This document shows, piece after piece, positions 33,587-43,346 of a stretch of 64,000 bases of DNA (its first letter is position 1; every line of letters begins with the position of its first letter). Source of the stretch: Ensifer sp. MPMI2T (GTDB lineage: Bacteria > Pseudomonadota > Alphaproteobacteria > Rhizobiales > Rhizobiaceae); the NCBI RefSeq assembly GCF_004827385.1, contig NZ_SRXN01000009.1, forward strand, positions 124,001-188,000, written 5' to 3'. Made by a program: the position numbers and the translations under genes. The notes beneath the pieces were generated by a model, which was not told the origin of the DNA, did no database searches, and saw only the letters and a list, made by a program, of their open reading frames with translations.

Positions 33587-34438
33587 ATGGAAAATGCGCG
33601 GAAATTGGAGCCGGAAGATGCCGCGGGCGCAGGAGAGGCGAGCGTCGCCATCGCCTGGCTCAAGGCCGCATTTCCCGAGATTGCCTGCTCGCTAACCCCG
33701 GACAAGGACATGCAGTTCCCGTCGGCCTTCTGGGCCGAGGGATCGGCCGATGTGGAGGCCTGTCTCGCCTATCAGAGTCGCTTCGGTGCGGGGATGGACG
33801 ACAAATTACGGGCAGCGCATCTCATCGCCTTTTATAGCCACCAGTTCAGCCTCGCGGCTGCCGCCATCTACCTCTGCAGCGGTCGCGTTGCGGACGTTGC
33901 GGGGTTACGCTTCGAGCACTACGCGCGTCCGCTTCGGGCGGGTGCTGCCGAAGCCGGACGGTTTCATTTCTGCATGCGTCTCATCGAAGTCTCCGGCAGC
34001 GACCCCGAGGATGCTGACGAGTGTTTTCACGATCTCTTCGTCGCTCATCTGAAGCCGGTCATCGCGCTCTTGAAGCGGCACTGCGGCCTGTCGCTGCGCG
34101 CGCAATGGCGGCTTGCGGCTGATAGTCTCGCAGGTGTCTTTCTCGAAATCGGACGACGGCGCGGAACGGAGGCAGAGGCCATCGCGCAGGCGCTGGCGAT
34201 CGTCAAGCGTTCGGGGTCGCCGCTTAGTTGCGAGGCGCTTTGCTACGAGACGATCGAAGCCACAGCGGCGGACGGGAAAGAACTATCGCGGACCTACAGG
34301 ATGCGCGGCGGGTGCTGTCTTTATTACCGCACCGACGGCGGCAGCTATTGCGACAGCTGCGTGTTGCTCGAGCCCGACGCCCGACGCGAGCGGCTGCGGG
34401 CGCATTTGCTAGAGACTGCTAACGATAAGACAGGGTGA
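33587..34438 (+). CDS. FhuF-like iron-sulphur protein, probable siderophore-iron reductase
   Basis: From the ATG at 33587 (GGAGG 5 bases upstream) the protein has 283 residues. The C-terminus carries GGCCLYYRTDGGSYCDSCVLL, the CC-x10-C-x2-C [2Fe-2S] signature of FhuF. The family releases iron from imported ferric siderophores in the cytoplasm. It is one of two FhuF-type proteins in the window; the other is in the fhu operon at 53097. Confidence 0.75.
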   Translation: MENARKLEPEDAAGAGEASVAIAWLKAAFPEIACSLTPDKDMQFPSAFWAEGSADVEACLAYQSRFGAGMDDKLRAAHLIAFYSHQFSLAAAAIYLCSGRVADVAGLRFEHYARPLRAGAAEAGRFHFCMRLIEVSGSDPEDADECFHDLFVAHLKPVIALLKRHCGLSLRAQWRLAADSLAGVFLEIGRRRGTEAEAIAQALAIVKRSGSPLSCEALCYETIEATAADGKELSRTYRMRGGCCLYYRTDGGSYCDSCVLLEPDARRERLRAHLLETANDKTG

Positions 34439-34446
34439 GTTTCTAA

Positions 34447-34598
34447 GCCCCTCATCCGCTTGCCGGCACCTTCTCCCCGCGCGCGGGGAGAAGGGATTCG
34501 CGGCCGCGTCTTTCTAACTCACGACGTTGCTGCAAGTGGAGACTGAAATATGGTCGTCCCCTCTCCCCGCGAGCGGGGAGAGGGCCAGGGTGAGGGGC
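34447..34598. repeat. RIME-type intergenic mosaic element, copy 1
   Basis: It starts GCCCCTCATCCG and ends GGGTGAGGGGC, with two palindromes (CTTCTCCCCG-CGGGGAGAAG and CCTCTCCCCG-CGGGGAGAGG). The same layout occurs at 48248 and 61068. It lies between convergent genes and could also end transcription. Confidence 0.8.
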
Positions 34599-34618
34599 CG
34601 CAAAGATCAGAATGTGGA

Positions 34619-35407
34619 TTAACGCGCCTTGACGAAGCGGTCGTTGATGAAGCCGGAAACGACCCCGAGGACGAGCCAGAAGGCAAGCGTGGTCGCAAGC
34701 GCGGCGACGGCGAACTCGGCGCCGAGGACGGCGGGCACGTTGCTGGAGATGTCGAGCGGCTGGGGTGCGCCATAAACCTGCGGTGCGGCAATGAGCGCGA
34801 GACCCGCGATCTTGGCGACCAGTTCAGGGCGCAGCGCCAGCAGATAGAGGCCAGCTGCCGAAAGCAACACGGTCGCGGCCCACCAGACCTGTCGGTCGCC
34901 GAGTTCGGCCGCCGGGAAGCCCGGCAGTTCGGGCGGAAGCCCGATCGCCGGCAGCAAATGAACGGCAAGCCATCCCAAGGCGCCCCAGGCCGCGCCGTTC
35001 GCGAGCGTGATCGGATAGCCGATCACAAGGCTGACGCCGGCAAGCAGCAGCGAAAATCCAGCGCCTGTTACGAGATTGGCGAGAAGCGTGCCGGAGAAGC
35101 GGCTCAGGCCGAACATGATGCCGCCTTCTTCGTGCTCGCCCTCATGCTCATGGGCATAGGCCGGTGTCGCCGGCGAGAGCGCGGAAACAAGCGCTCCAAG
35201 CGGCGAAGCGCCGTTCAGCGACGAGTGCTGGTCGTGGCCGGCGGCTGTGGGCTCCTGCGTTGCCGGCTGATCCGCCGCCGGCGCTTCGCCCTCATATTCC
35301 TCGGCGTGCAGGATCAGCGGCACGACGCGCATTTCCTGTGCAGCCGTCATGAAGACGCCAGCTATCAGCCCGGCCACGATCGCGGCCAGAAGTGTTTTGA
35401 CGATCAT
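34619..35407 (-). CDS. cbtA: Cobalt transporter subunit CbtA
   Basis: The protein has 262 residues with about five or six membrane helices. A His/Glu-rich stretch (HEHEGEHEEGG) lies between the first helix and the rest and probably binds metal. It takes up cobalt for cobalamin synthesis together with CbtB. Downstream of cbtB by 235 bases on the same strand; a hairpin at about 35613-35634 lies in between and may tune expression. Confidence 0.9.
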   Translation of the reverse strand: MIVKTLLAAIVAGLIAGVFMTAAQEMRVVPLILHAEEYEGEAPAADQPATQEPTAAGHDQHSSLNGASPLGALVSALSPATPAYAHEHEGEHEEGGIMFGLSRFSGTLLANLVTGAGFSLLLAGVSLVIGYPITLANGAAWGALGWLAVHLLPAIGLPPELPGFPAAELGDRQVWWAATVLLSAAGLYLLALRPELVAKIAGLALIAAPQVYGAPQPLDISSNVPAVLGAEFAVAALATTLAFWLVLGVVSGFINDRFVKAR

Positions 35408-35642
35408 TGTCGATATTCCTCAATCCGACGCGCGGCTGCTCGGGAGCGAGGCGCGTCATTCAAGACGCGCGAACGCTGCGCAACGGCCTCAGCCGGCGCC
35501 AATACCGTTTTCCATGGATGCGAGACGCCGGCGCAGCACACCGGAGCGTGTGCCCAATGGCAACTACGCCCGCGTGCTATACGCCGGAAAAACGATCCGC
35601 TCTTGTTCGAGATGGAACGCCAGGCGCGTTCCATGGCATCGA

Positions 35643-35819
35643 TCAGTGGCAGGGGAAGCCGTAGGAATGGCGGGTGTCGTGCGCCGTGTCGTGCAGAACG
35701 GCCGAATTCGCGAGGCCGGCACCGAAGACGAGGAAGGCACCGATCAACAGGGCGGAGATGCCCGCGACCAGACGATCGTTAAGGGAGAGCGAAATGCTCG
35801 AAGCTGTAGACGTAGCCAT
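35643..35819 (-). CDS. cbtB: Cobalt transporter subunit CbtB
   Basis: The protein has 58 residues: one membrane helix (about 16-38) and a His-rich end (HDTAHDTRH, then a final His) typical of CbtB. GGAGG precedes the ATG. It is the first gene after the cobalamin riboswitch. Confidence 0.9.
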   Translation of the reverse strand: MATSTASSISLSLNDRLVAGISALLIGAFLVFGAGLANSAVLHDTAHDTRHSYGFPCH

Positions 35820-35861
35820 GACAACCTCCGTGATGGCGTTGGGACGTTTCCCGGGTTGGGC

Positions 35862-36118
35862 ACAATGCCCGCATCGCTTGGCAGGTTTCCTGGCTCACGG
35901 CGTCAGGTGGCTTGCACCAAGGATTTGCCTCGCCTTCCCAGGATCGAACCGCCCTCTCGCGGTCTCTCCCAGTGGCTTCTTCCGGATCGCTCCGGAACAG
36001 CAAATTCACGCCGCTCTACAGTCGCGGGGTCGGCCGTGATTGAGATGCCCAGTTTGGGTCCATCCGTCACGTTCCCGTTTACTCCCGAAACGCGTTCGCT
36101 TTCCGGGAACCAATCGAT
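35862..36118 (-). promoter_or_regulatory. Cobalamin riboswitch upstream of cbtBA
   Basis: On the minus strand the conserved blocks occur in order: AACGGGAA, CCCGCGACTGT, AAGCCACTGGGAG, GGGAAGGCGAGG and the B12 box GAGCCAGGAAACCTGCC at 35880-35896. It ends about 43 bases before cbtB. When cobalamin binds, expression of the cobalt importer should drop. Ends are approximate. The rest of 35820-36276 shows no gene. Confidence 0.9.
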
Positions 36119-36276
36119 CCCCGATGATTAGGATCGGTCGGGGGCGATGTCAATTGAACTTGCGGCTTCTCACGTCGCGTCCGCGACAAATTCACGAAGG
36201 ATCATGTGCTTATGGGCCGCAACGATGCGGTCGCCCTCGGGCCTAGACGCGCAGCAGAGCGGCCTCTCCAAAGGCG

Positions 36277-37068
36277 TCAGCGCCCGGTGTAATGCGCCTC
36301 GCGCCGTTCTTTCCAGGCTAGGAGTCCCTCGGCGAGATCATGGCTTGGCACCATGCGCGCGAATTGTTCGCTCTCGTTCAGCAGGCCTTCGCCGATCGTC
36401 ATGTTGAGACCGCGCGTGACGGCCGTGATGATCGCAGCGGTCGCAAGGGGCGAGTGGCGCGCGATGCGGCGGGCCAGGGCGCGGGCGGAAGCGATGAGGT
36501 CCTCGTGCGGCACGATCTTGTTGACGAGCCCCAATTCGAGCGCGTGGCTTGCGGAAAATTCGTCTCCAGTGAGAAGCACTTCGAGCGCACGCTTGCGGCC
36601 GGCGAGGCGGGGAAGGCGTTGGGTGCCGCCGAAGGTCGGCGGCATAGCAAGCTTGATCTCGGGCTTGGCAAAGCGTGCCCGGTCGCTGGCGATCGCGAGA
36701 TGCACCGCTTCGGTGATCTCGCAGCCGCCGCCGTAAGCAAGACCGTTGACGGCCGCGATGACGGGCTTCGGAAAGGCTTCCAGCCGCGCGGTCAGCCTTT
36801 GTCCCTGCCGCACGAAATCGCGGATGGCTGCATTTGCGCCCTGCGCCACGCTTCTGGAAAACTCGTGAATGTCGCCGCCGGCCGAAAAGGCGCGTTCTCC
36901 GGCGCCAGTGAGGATGACCGCCTGGACGCTGTCGTCCACTTCGATCAGGTCGAGCAGGGCAAGGAGCCGCTCGATCAGTTCGTAGCTCAAGGCGTTCAGC
37001 TTTTCCGGCCGGTTGAGGATGAGCAGTGCGACGCCGTCAGCGGCGTCGAAAAGCACTGTATCGGACAT
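36277..37068 (-). CDS. Enoyl-CoA hydratase/isomerase family protein
   Basis: The protein has 263 residues of the crotonase fold. The oxyanion-hole Gly (LAYGGGCEI) and both acidic catalytic positions (CEITEA and KPEIKL) of true hydratases are present, followed by GGTQRLPR. It probably hydrates an enoyl-CoA in fatty or aromatic acid breakdown. A TetR regulator is divergent and likely controls it. Confidence 0.85.
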   Translation of the reverse strand: MSDTVLFDAADGVALLILNRPEKLNALSYELIERLLALLDLIEVDDSVQAVILTGAGERAFSAGGDIHEFSRSVAQGANAAIRDFVRQGQRLTARLEAFPKPVIAAVNGLAYGGGCEITEAVHLAIASDRARFAKPEIKLAMPPTFGGTQRLPRLAGRKRALEVLLTGDEFSASHALELGLVNKIVPHEDLIASARALARRIARHSPLATAAIITAVTRGLNMTIGEGLLNESEQFARMVPSHDLAEGLLAWKERREAHYTGR

Positions 37069-37119
37069 GGCGATCTCCCGTGGTGTTGACGGAAGCAGGC
37101 TAGGCGAGCGATAAACGAT

Positions 37120-37143
37120 TGTATATTCACTAGTCGGTATACA
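37120..37143. promoter_or_regulatory. Probable TetR operator
   Basis: TGTATA-N12-TATACA with a central ACTAGT lies 5 bases before the TetR start and within the only gap to the divergent hydratase gene. Confidence 0.5.
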
Positions 37144-37148
37144 TAATC

Positions 37149-37727
37149 ATGGCAGTCAACTCCTCCACTCGCGACCGTATCGTTTCTGCGGCGGCCAAAC
37201 TCTTCTACGCGGAGGGCATCCGCGCCGTCAGCGTCGATGCTGTGGCGGAGGCAGCCGGCGTTACGAAGCGCACGCTCTACTATCACTTTGACAGCAAGGA
37301 CGATCTGATCGCCGCCTATCTCGATGGCCGCGACCAGCCGAACCTCCAGCTCTTCCAGAAATGGTTTGGCGAGACACAGGGCGACGTCGCGACAAAGGTG
37401 GAGGGCATCTTTCGCAATCTGGCGCGCGCCGCCCGACACCCGAAATGGAAGGGCTGCGGCTTTCTGCGCACGTCCGCCGAACTGGCGAATATGCCGGGGC
37501 ATCCTGCGATGCGCATCGGGGCGGCGCATAAGAAAAAATTCGAGATATTGCTACAGCAGAGCCTCGAAGCTGAAGGAATCGACGGCACAGAAGTGCTTGC
37601 GCGCCAGGTTCGGCTGCTCCTAGACGGCAGCTTCGCCGTCGTTTTGCTCCATCGCGATCCGAGCTATATGGAGACAGCGGGAATGGCGGCGGCATCGCTG
37701 ATCAGAAGCGCGCTTTCCAGCCGGTGA
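37149..37727 (+). CDS. TetR-family regulator
   Basis: The protein has 192 residues. The N-terminal HTH is clear (VDAVAEAAGVTKRTLYYHFDSKDDLI), and the C-terminal part is a helical ligand-binding domain with a KGCGFLRTSAEL segment. It probably represses itself and the divergent enoyl-CoA hydratase. Confidence 0.85.
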   Translation: MAVNSSTRDRIVSAAAKLFYAEGIRAVSVDAVAEAAGVTKRTLYYHFDSKDDLIAAYLDGRDQPNLQLFQKWFGETQGDVATKVEGIFRNLARAARHPKWKGCGFLRTSAELANMPGHPAMRIGAAHKKKFEILLQQSLEAEGIDGTEVLARQVRLLLDGSFAVVLLHRDPSYMETAGMAAASLIRSALSSR

Positions 37728-37790
37728 GGAAATGCCGCTCAGTGGATCATTCCACGATTTAACGCATGCATCAAACCAGCGAAGGTGTCG

Positions 37791-38213
37791 ATGAATTATC
37801 CAGGGCGTAAGCTTCCACTCAAGATTCAGGCCGGAAAATCCGGAGAGCCTCCCCCGCTCAACGTCTCCCACCTATCAGAAGGGCGCATTATTCTCCGTGG
37901 GGGCAGACAGCATTTAGGCATCTATGAATTTCAAAGGGAGGTTCCATTTCTCGACGAAGGCAAACTCTGGGAGAACGAGGACCTGTTTTCAAAACTGGTC
38001 GATCTCAACGCGTGTGGGGTTCCTTTCCAATCTCAACCCAAGGAAATGGATTCGCCTGATATCCTGATGGCCTGGTGGCAGGAGACCGGGAAACTCAAAG
38101 TGAGCTTCAAGGAAATTTCCTGGCGCGGCACGGGGAAGTGGTTCATCACAACGGTCGAACCGCCGATTATTGGAATTCGGGGCTGGGCCGGCCCAAAGCC
38201 GTTCGGGTGTTGA
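37791..38213 (+). CDS. Hypothetical protein
   Basis: From the ATG at 37791 the protein has 140 residues. It is soluble and beta-rich with no recognised family. It stands alone between the TetR gene and the VOC gene. Confidence 0.55.
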   Translation: MNYPGRKLPLKIQAGKSGEPPPLNVSHLSEGRIILRGGRQHLGIYEFQREVPFLDEGKLWENEDLFSKLVDLNACGVPFQSQPKEMDSPDILMAWWQETGKLKVSFKEISWRGTGKWFITTVEPPIIGIRGWAGPKPFGC

Positions 38214-38236
38214 CGTAGCCAGGTGAAACGGTTGAT

Positions 38237-38291
38237 CCAACTCTTTGAGACTTCGCAATTCCGGACCGAACACACTTTTCCTGGATCTGCT
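38237..38291. repeat. Short intergenic repeat, copy 1
   Basis: CCAACTCTTTGA, then GCAATTCC, then CACACTTTTCCTGGA occur here and again, in the same order and spacing, at 51221-51282. It is a small dispersed element of the kind common in Rhizobiaceae. Confidence 0.6.
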
Positions 38292-38304
38292 TTAGGAGGA
38301 GAAC

Positions 38305-38688
38305 ATGTCTGTCAGACGCATCGTGCCCAATCTTCAGGTCTCCGATCCGTTACGTGGGCGAAGCTTCTACACCGACCTGCTCGGCCTCGAGGTGGTGATG
38401 GATCATGGCTGGATCCTCACCTTCGCAGCGAAGGGTGGCACAGCCATGCCCCAGGTGAGCTTCGCTGTCGAGGGTGGATCGGGAACGCCGGTGCCGGCGC
38501 TCTCGATCGAAGTGGATGACGTGGACGAGGTCTACCAGCGCGCGAAGGGCGCACGTACGGAGATCGTCTACGATATCACCGATGAGCCTTGGGGCGTGCG
38601 GCGGTTCTTTCTCCGCGACCCGTACGGCAACATCGTCAATATCCTGTCGCATTTGGTGGACCTGAATTCGCGCCCCTCAAAGACATAG
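38305..38688 (+). CDS. VOC (glyoxalase/bleomycin-resistance) family protein
   Basis: The protein has 127 residues with the paired beta-alpha-beta modules of the VOC fold (GRSFYTDLLGLEV and FFLRDPYGNIVNIL). AGGAGGAG precedes the ATG. Substrate unknown; members range from glyoxalases to dioxygenases and resistance proteins. Confidence 0.8.
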   Translation: MSVRRIVPNLQVSDPLRGRSFYTDLLGLEVVMDHGWILTFAAKGGTAMPQVSFAVEGGSGTPVPALSIEVDDVDEVYQRAKGARTEIVYDITDEPWGVRRFFLRDPYGNIVNILSHLVDLNSRPSKT

Positions 38689-38689
38689 T

Positions 38690-39973
38690 TCACACGGTCG
38701 TCAGGGCATTCGCGACGTCGGCCACAAGGTCGTCGGGATGCTCGATGCCGATCGACAGGCGGATAGTCGACTCGAGCACGCCGATCCGCTGGCGCACCTC
38801 GATCGGCACGCCCGAATGCGTCATCGCGGCCGGATGACTCGCAAGCGATTCCGTGCCGCCGAGGCTGACGGCCAGCTTAAAGATCTGCAGCGCGTTCAGG
38901 AAGCGAAAAGCGGCGTCCTGGCCGCCGGCGATGTCGAAGGAGAAAGTCGAACCGGCGCCGGTCGACTGGGCGGCAAAAACGCGACCGACCGGCGAGGTTT
39001 CGTCATGGAATGGCAGATAGTAGATCCGCTCGACCTTCGGATGGTCGCGCAGGAACTCGGCGACGATGCGGGCATTGTCGTTCGCCTTGTGCATGCGAAC
39101 GGCAAGCGTTTCGAGCGAGCGGCCGAGCATCCAGCAGGAGTGCGGATCAAGCTGCGTGCCGATCGCGCCGCGCAGCGCCTTGATTTGTTTTATGATTGCC
39201 TTCGAGCCGAGCACCGCGCCGGCGATGAGGTCGGAATGGCCCCCGACATATTTGGTCAGCGAATACAGAGAGACGTCGGCACCGTGATCGATCGGGTGCT
39301 GGAAGACCGGGCCAAGCAGCGTGTTGTCGCAAACGACGATCGGCCGATGCCCCTGTCTTTCGCCGATCGTATCGGCAACGCGGCGTATCATGGCGATATC
39401 GACGAGGCTGTTGGTGGGGTTGGCGGGCGTCTCGATGAGGATGACGGCGACGCGTCCCTTTGTCATCGCCTCTTCCGCCGCCGCCCTGACCGCCGCCTCG
39501 TCCACACCGTCGGCAAAACCGACCGCCGAGACATTGAGATTGAGGAAGGTCTTGGCGAGCAGCGTTTCGGTGCCGCCGTAAAGCGGCTGTGAATGCAGGA
39601 TGGAGTCTCCTGGGCGCACGAAGGCGAGCAGCGTCGTCGCGATTGCCGCCATGCCGGAGGAAAAGACGGCGGCGCTTTCGGCCCGTTCAAAAACAGTCAG
39701 CCGGTCCTCGACGATTTCGCTGTTCGGATGGTTGAAGCGGGAATAGACGAGCCCTGGGCCGACACCCTCCGGCGGCTCGCGCCGGCCCGAAACGAAGTCG
39801 AAGAAATCGCGGCCTTCCTCGGCCGAGCGGAAAACGAACGTGGACGTCAGAAACACCGGCGGCTTGACTGCGCCCTCCGAGAGTTCCGGATCGTAACCAT
39901 AGTTCAGCATGAGTGTTTCAGGGTGTAGCTTGTGGTTGCCGATATGGGTCTTGGAAGGATGGGGCGCGGTCAT
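38690..39973 (-). CDS. Cys/Met metabolism PLP enzyme (cystathionine gamma-synthase / methionine gamma-lyase family)
   Basis: The protein has 427 residues. PLP motifs include [32 protein letters not shown] and the PLP lysine in [11 protein letters not shown]. The length and the YSRFNHP motif fit this family. The reaction (synthase or lyase) cannot be told from the sequence alone. A divergent Lrp-type regulator suggests amino-acid control and a catabolic role. Confidence 0.85.
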   Translation of the reverse strand: MTAPHPSKTHIGNHKLHPETLMLNYGYDPELSEGAVKPPVFLTSTFVFRSAEEGRDFFDFVSGRREPPEGVGPGLVYSRFNHPNSEIVEDRLTVFERAESAAVFSSGMAAIATTLLAFVRPGDSILHSQPLYGGTETLLAKTFLNLNVSAVGFADGVDEAAVRAAAEEAMTKGRVAVILIETPANPTNSLVDIAMIRRVADTIGERQGHRPIVVCDNTLLGPVFQHPIDHGADVSLYSLTKYVGGHSDLIAGAVLGSKAIIKQIKALRGAIGTQLDPHSCWMLGRSLETLAVRMHKANDNARIVAEFLRDHPKVERIYYLPFHDETSPVGRVFAAQSTGAGSTFSFDIAGGQDAAFRFLNALQIFKLAVSLGGTESLASHPAAMTHSGVPIEVRQRIGVLESTIRLSIGIEHPDDLVADVANALTTV

Positions 39974-40099
39974 GGCTTTTCTCCTCGAACGAAACGGACT
40001 CGACTAACAGCTAAATTATATCAGACGCTTGGACGGATCCTTGCTATTTGCGATCACTTCGCTTTGATGGGCGCAAATAATTGCCGGAACGGAAGAGAT

Positions 40100-40558
40100 A
40101 TGACGCAGAAAATTGCCGATGAAATGGACCGCCGGATTTTGAGGGAATTGTTGACCGACGCCAGGATCACCAACAACGAACTCGCCGAACGCGTCGGGCT
40201 GTCGGCCTCGCCCTGCCTCAGGCGTCTGCGGCGGCTTGAGGAAAGCGGCGTCATCCGCGGTTACACTGCGCTCGTCGACCCGGCGATCGAAGGCTGGACG
40301 ATGACGGCGATCGCGACCGTTCGGCTCAGCCGCCAGCACGAGGACGAAATCGTCATGTTCGAGGAGGCGATCCGCGGCTGGGACGAGGTACTCGAATGCC
40401 ACCTCGTCACAGGCTCGCGGGATTACGTCCTGAAAGTCATGAGTGCCGGGCTCGAACAGTATGAGCGCTTCATCAAGGAAAAGATCGCTCGGCTCAAATG
40501 CGTTGCTTCGATCGAGACGAGCTTTGTGATGAACACGATCAAGGAGCGGCGGATCTAG
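40100..40558 (+). CDS. Lrp/AsnC-family regulator
   Basis: From the ATG at 40100 the protein has 152 residues, with an HTH (TNNELAERVGLSASPCLRRLRRLEESGVI) and an AsnC ligand domain. It is divergent from the PLP enzyme gene and most likely controls it in response to the amino acid. Confidence 0.85.
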   Translation: MTQKIADEMDRRILRELLTDARITNNELAERVGLSASPCLRRLRRLEESGVIRGYTALVDPAIEGWTMTAIATVRLSRQHEDEIVMFEEAIRGWDEVLECHLVTGSRDYVLKVMSAGLEQYERFIKEKIARLKCVASIETSFVMNTIKERRI

Positions 40559-40658
40559 CGCAGCAATTGACTGCAAGAGAGTGCGAGGCGACATTGCTTC
40601 CTGCGCGTGTCGCTCGCGCCGACATTCCGGTGATAGTGCCTGTAGAGTGGAGGGTCGC

Positions 40659-42344
40659 ATGGAACACCTTCAACGGATGGACATGTCGAGGCCGCGGCCC
40701 TCAAGCCATCGTGCAAGCTTCTGGGATTCGTTTTCTGCGACCGGGCTGCTCGTCGGCGTGTTGTTCTTCGCCGTTTCGCTGACGCCGAGTCTCATTCCGC
40801 GGCCCTACCTGATCCAAGGAGCGATATCCGGCTTCTCGCTCGCGGCCGGTTATGCGATCGGCGTGTTCCTGCGCTGGCTCTGGTCCTTCTTCGAACTTCC
40901 CGACGCCTCGCCGCGGCGCCAACACACGCTGAAGATCGTGGCGGGGCTCGTCTGCGGTGCGGCAGTCGCGGTGTTCTTGTGGCAGACCGCGGGATGGCAG
41001 AACACCGTCCGAAATATCATGGGGCTCGAACCGATCGAAACGGCGGAGCCCCTGAAGCTCGGTCTCACCGCCGCGTCGGTCTTCGTCCTGCTCGTCTTTC
41101 TGGCGCGGCTGTTCCGGCTGACATTCCATTTTCTCTCGCGCATGCTGGAGCGCCTTGTGACCCGGCCCATCGCGAGGGCTATTGGCGGGCTTGCGGCGAT
41201 TGCACTTTTCTGGTCCGTGGCCGATGGCTTGATCTTCAAGTTCGCATTGCGTGCCGCCGACAGTTCGTTCCAGACGCTCGATGCCTATATCGATGCCGAG
41301 GTCCCACCACCGTCGGATCCGACGAAGACGGGCAGCGCCGCATCGCTGGTCAACTGGGATGAGCTTGGGCGGCAGGGCCGTCAGTTTATCGCCTCCGGCC
41401 CGACGGCTGCCGAAATCGGTGCCTTCTTCGGCGGTCAGGCGAAGGTCCCGGCAAGGGTCTATGTGGGGCTGAATTCTGCCGAGACCGCGAGAGCGCGGGC
41501 GAAACTCGCCCTGGAAGAGCTGAAGCGCGCCGGCGGTTTCGAACGCAAGTCGCTGATCGTCATCGTTCCAACCGGCACGGGCTGGATCGATCCGGCGGCG
41601 CTCGATACGGTCGAATACTTGCTGCACGGCGATGTCGCGAGCATCGCGGTCCAGTATTCCTATCTCACAAGCTGGCTGTCGCTGCTGGTGGAACCGGGCT
41701 ACGGGGCCGACGCCGCCAATGCGCTGTTCGATGAGGTATATGGCTACTGGAGAAGGCTGCCGAAGGATAGCCGTCCGAGGCTCTATCTCCATGGCTTGAG
41801 TCTCGGGGCGATGAACTCGCAGGGCTCGGTCGATCTCTTCGACGTCGTGAGCGACCCCTTCCAGGGGGCGCTCTGGAGCGGGCCGCCCTTTCCGAGCGGG
41901 TTGTGGCAGTCGGTGACGGCGGATCGCGATCCTGCATCTCCGGCCTGGCTGCCGCGCTACCGGGACAGTTCGATCATCCGCTTCACGAACCAGGAGAATG
42001 CACTCGATGTTCAGGGCGCGCGCTGGGGCGCGATGCGGATCGTCTACCTGCAATATGCGAGCGACCCGGTGACATTTTTCGATCCCCATTCCTTCTATCG
42101 CGAGCCGCAGTGGATGGAGGCGCCGCGGGGGCCGGACGTCTCGCCGGCGCTAAGCTGGTTTCCCGTCGTCACCGGGCTGCAACTTCTCGCCGACATGGCT
42201 TTGGCGACGACTTCGCCGATCGGTTACGGCCACGTCTATGCGCCGGAGCACTACATCGATGCCTGGATGGCGGTGGTTGATCCGCCGGAGGTCACGCCGG
42301 AGGATGTCACGCGGCTGAAGGCGCAATTCAAGGGCAAGTTCTGA
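40659..42344 (+). CDS. Membrane alpha/beta hydrolase of the Abhydrolase_9 family
   Basis: From the ATG at 40659 (GGAGGG 5 bases upstream) the protein has 561 residues. The first ~220 residues hold five or so membrane helices (the N-terminal part of this family), and the C-terminal part is an alpha/beta hydrolase with the nucleophile elbow HGLSLGAMNS. It is found in many actinobacteria and alphaproteobacteria; substrate unknown, perhaps a lipid. Confidence 0.8.
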   Translation: MEHLQRMDMSRPRPSSHRASFWDSFSATGLLVGVLFFAVSLTPSLIPRPYLIQGAISGFSLAAGYAIGVFLRWLWSFFELPDASPRRQHTLKIVAGLVCGAAVAVFLWQTAGWQNTVRNIMGLEPIETAEPLKLGLTAASVFVLLVFLARLFRLTFHFLSRMLERLVTRPIARAIGGLAAIALFWSVADGLIFKFALRAADSSFQTLDAYIDAEVPPPSDPTKTGSAASLVNWDELGRQGRQFIASGPTAAEIGAFFGGQAKVPARVYVGLNSAETARARAKLALEELKRAGGFERKSLIVIVPTGTGWIDPAALDTVEYLLHGDVASIAVQYSYLTSWLSLLVEPGYGADAANALFDEVYGYWRRLPKDSRPRLYLHGLSLGAMNSQGSVDLFDVVSDPFQGALWSGPPFPSGLWQSVTADRDPASPAWLPRYRDSSIIRFTNQENALDVQGARWGAMRIVYLQYASDPVTFFDPHSFYREPQWMEAPRGPDVSPALSWFPVVTGLQLLADMALATTSPIGYGHVYAPEHYIDAWMAVVDPPEVTPEDVTRLKAQFKGKF

Positions 42345-42362
42345 CGATGCGCCGCCGCCTTG

Positions 42363-43220
42363 TTATTCCGGCACGGGGGAAAGCAGCAACTCCATAGCAC
42401 CGATAATCTTACGATGCTGATGGGCATGGCGGGTGCGAAGGCTGGTCGCGGCGTAGACCGTTTGCGGAATGACGGGCGCGTCGGAGACTGCGGCCGCAAC
42501 GCCGAGGTCCGCAAGTCTAATCGCGGTCGCTCCAGTGACATACGCGGCGCCGCCGAGTGCGCGAAGGAGGCCGGTGATCGCCATGTTCTGCCCTGCAGCG
42601 AGCGGGGCGGCGGAGAGATGCGGCAGGGCGAGACGATGGGCGCGGTCGAAGGCTGGCGAATAGCTGGAGCGGATATAGGTCTCGGGCTTCACGCCGGCTA
42701 TGTCGCGGGCTTGCGTGCTGACCAGTATGTAATGCAGTTCGCCGATCCGTTCATAGTGAAGATCGGGCAGGTAGTGGGGCGTGTAGAGGATCGCCAGGTC
42801 GAGCTCCCCGGCCGCCAGATCGCGATTCATCTGGTTGGAATAGTCCGCCTCCATGTAAATCTCGGTCTGCGGCAACTCGCGGCGGATGGCGGCAAGCCAG
42901 TCACCGGCAAAGGTCTCGGCGAGATCGTGCTGGATCCCAAGCCGCATCGAACGTTCGAAAGCACCGGCATTGGCGACCGCGCGCGTTGCTTCATGCCATT
43001 GATTTTGAAGTGCTTTCGCGTAATCCAGAAAGCGCAGGCCTGATGCCGTCGGCACCGTGCCTCCCTTGCTCCGGGTGAAGAGCTTGCGATTGAATTGCGC
43101 TTCAAGGGCCTTCACGCGATGTGAAACCGTCGACTGCGTGATGTTCAGCCGCTCGGCCGTACGGTTGAAGCTCCGAGTTTCCATCAAGTCCAGAAATGTC
43201 TCAATCAGTTCAACTTGCAT
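42363..43220 (-). CDS. LysR-family regulator
   Basis: The protein has 285 residues: an N-terminal HTH (FNRTAERLNITQSTVSHRVKALE) and a substrate-binding domain. It is divergent from the FAD/GcvT operon and probably controls it through the dyad at 43258-43272. Convergent with the hydrolase gene 18 bases away. Confidence 0.85.
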   Translation of the reverse strand: MQVELIETFLDLMETRSFNRTAERLNITQSTVSHRVKALEAQFNRKLFTRSKGGTVPTASGLRFLDYAKALQNQWHEATRAVANAGAFERSMRLGIQHDLAETFAGDWLAAIRRELPQTEIYMEADYSNQMNRDLAAGELDLAILYTPHYLPDLHYERIGELHYILVSTQARDIAGVKPETYIRSSYSPAFDRAHRLALPHLSAAPLAAGQNMAITGLLRALGGAAYVTGATAIRLADLGVAAAVSDAPVIPQTVYAATSLRTRHAHQHRKIIGAMELLLSPVPE

Positions 43221-43257
43221 CTTTGCGACACGCCGCCTCCGGAACGCTCAGACCCTA

Positions 43258-43272
43258 ATCGAAATCTTCGAT
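43258..43272. promoter_or_regulatory. LysR-type dyad (T-N11-A)
   Basis: ATCGAA-ATC-TTCGAT is a perfect 6-base inverted repeat with the T-N11-A spacing of LysR boxes. It lies between the LysR gene and the FAD operon. Confidence 0.55.
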
Positions 43273-43346
43273 CAATAAAACCTCGTTCCGCTGCTTGATG
43301 GCCCTATTTTCCTCGTCAAATATCTCCTCAAAAGAGGGAACTACGC

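Noticed and set aside
35613-35634. Rho-independent terminator between cbtB and cbtA
   Set aside because: A hairpin is present but no T-run follows it, so it is only mentioned as a possible expression-tuning structure.
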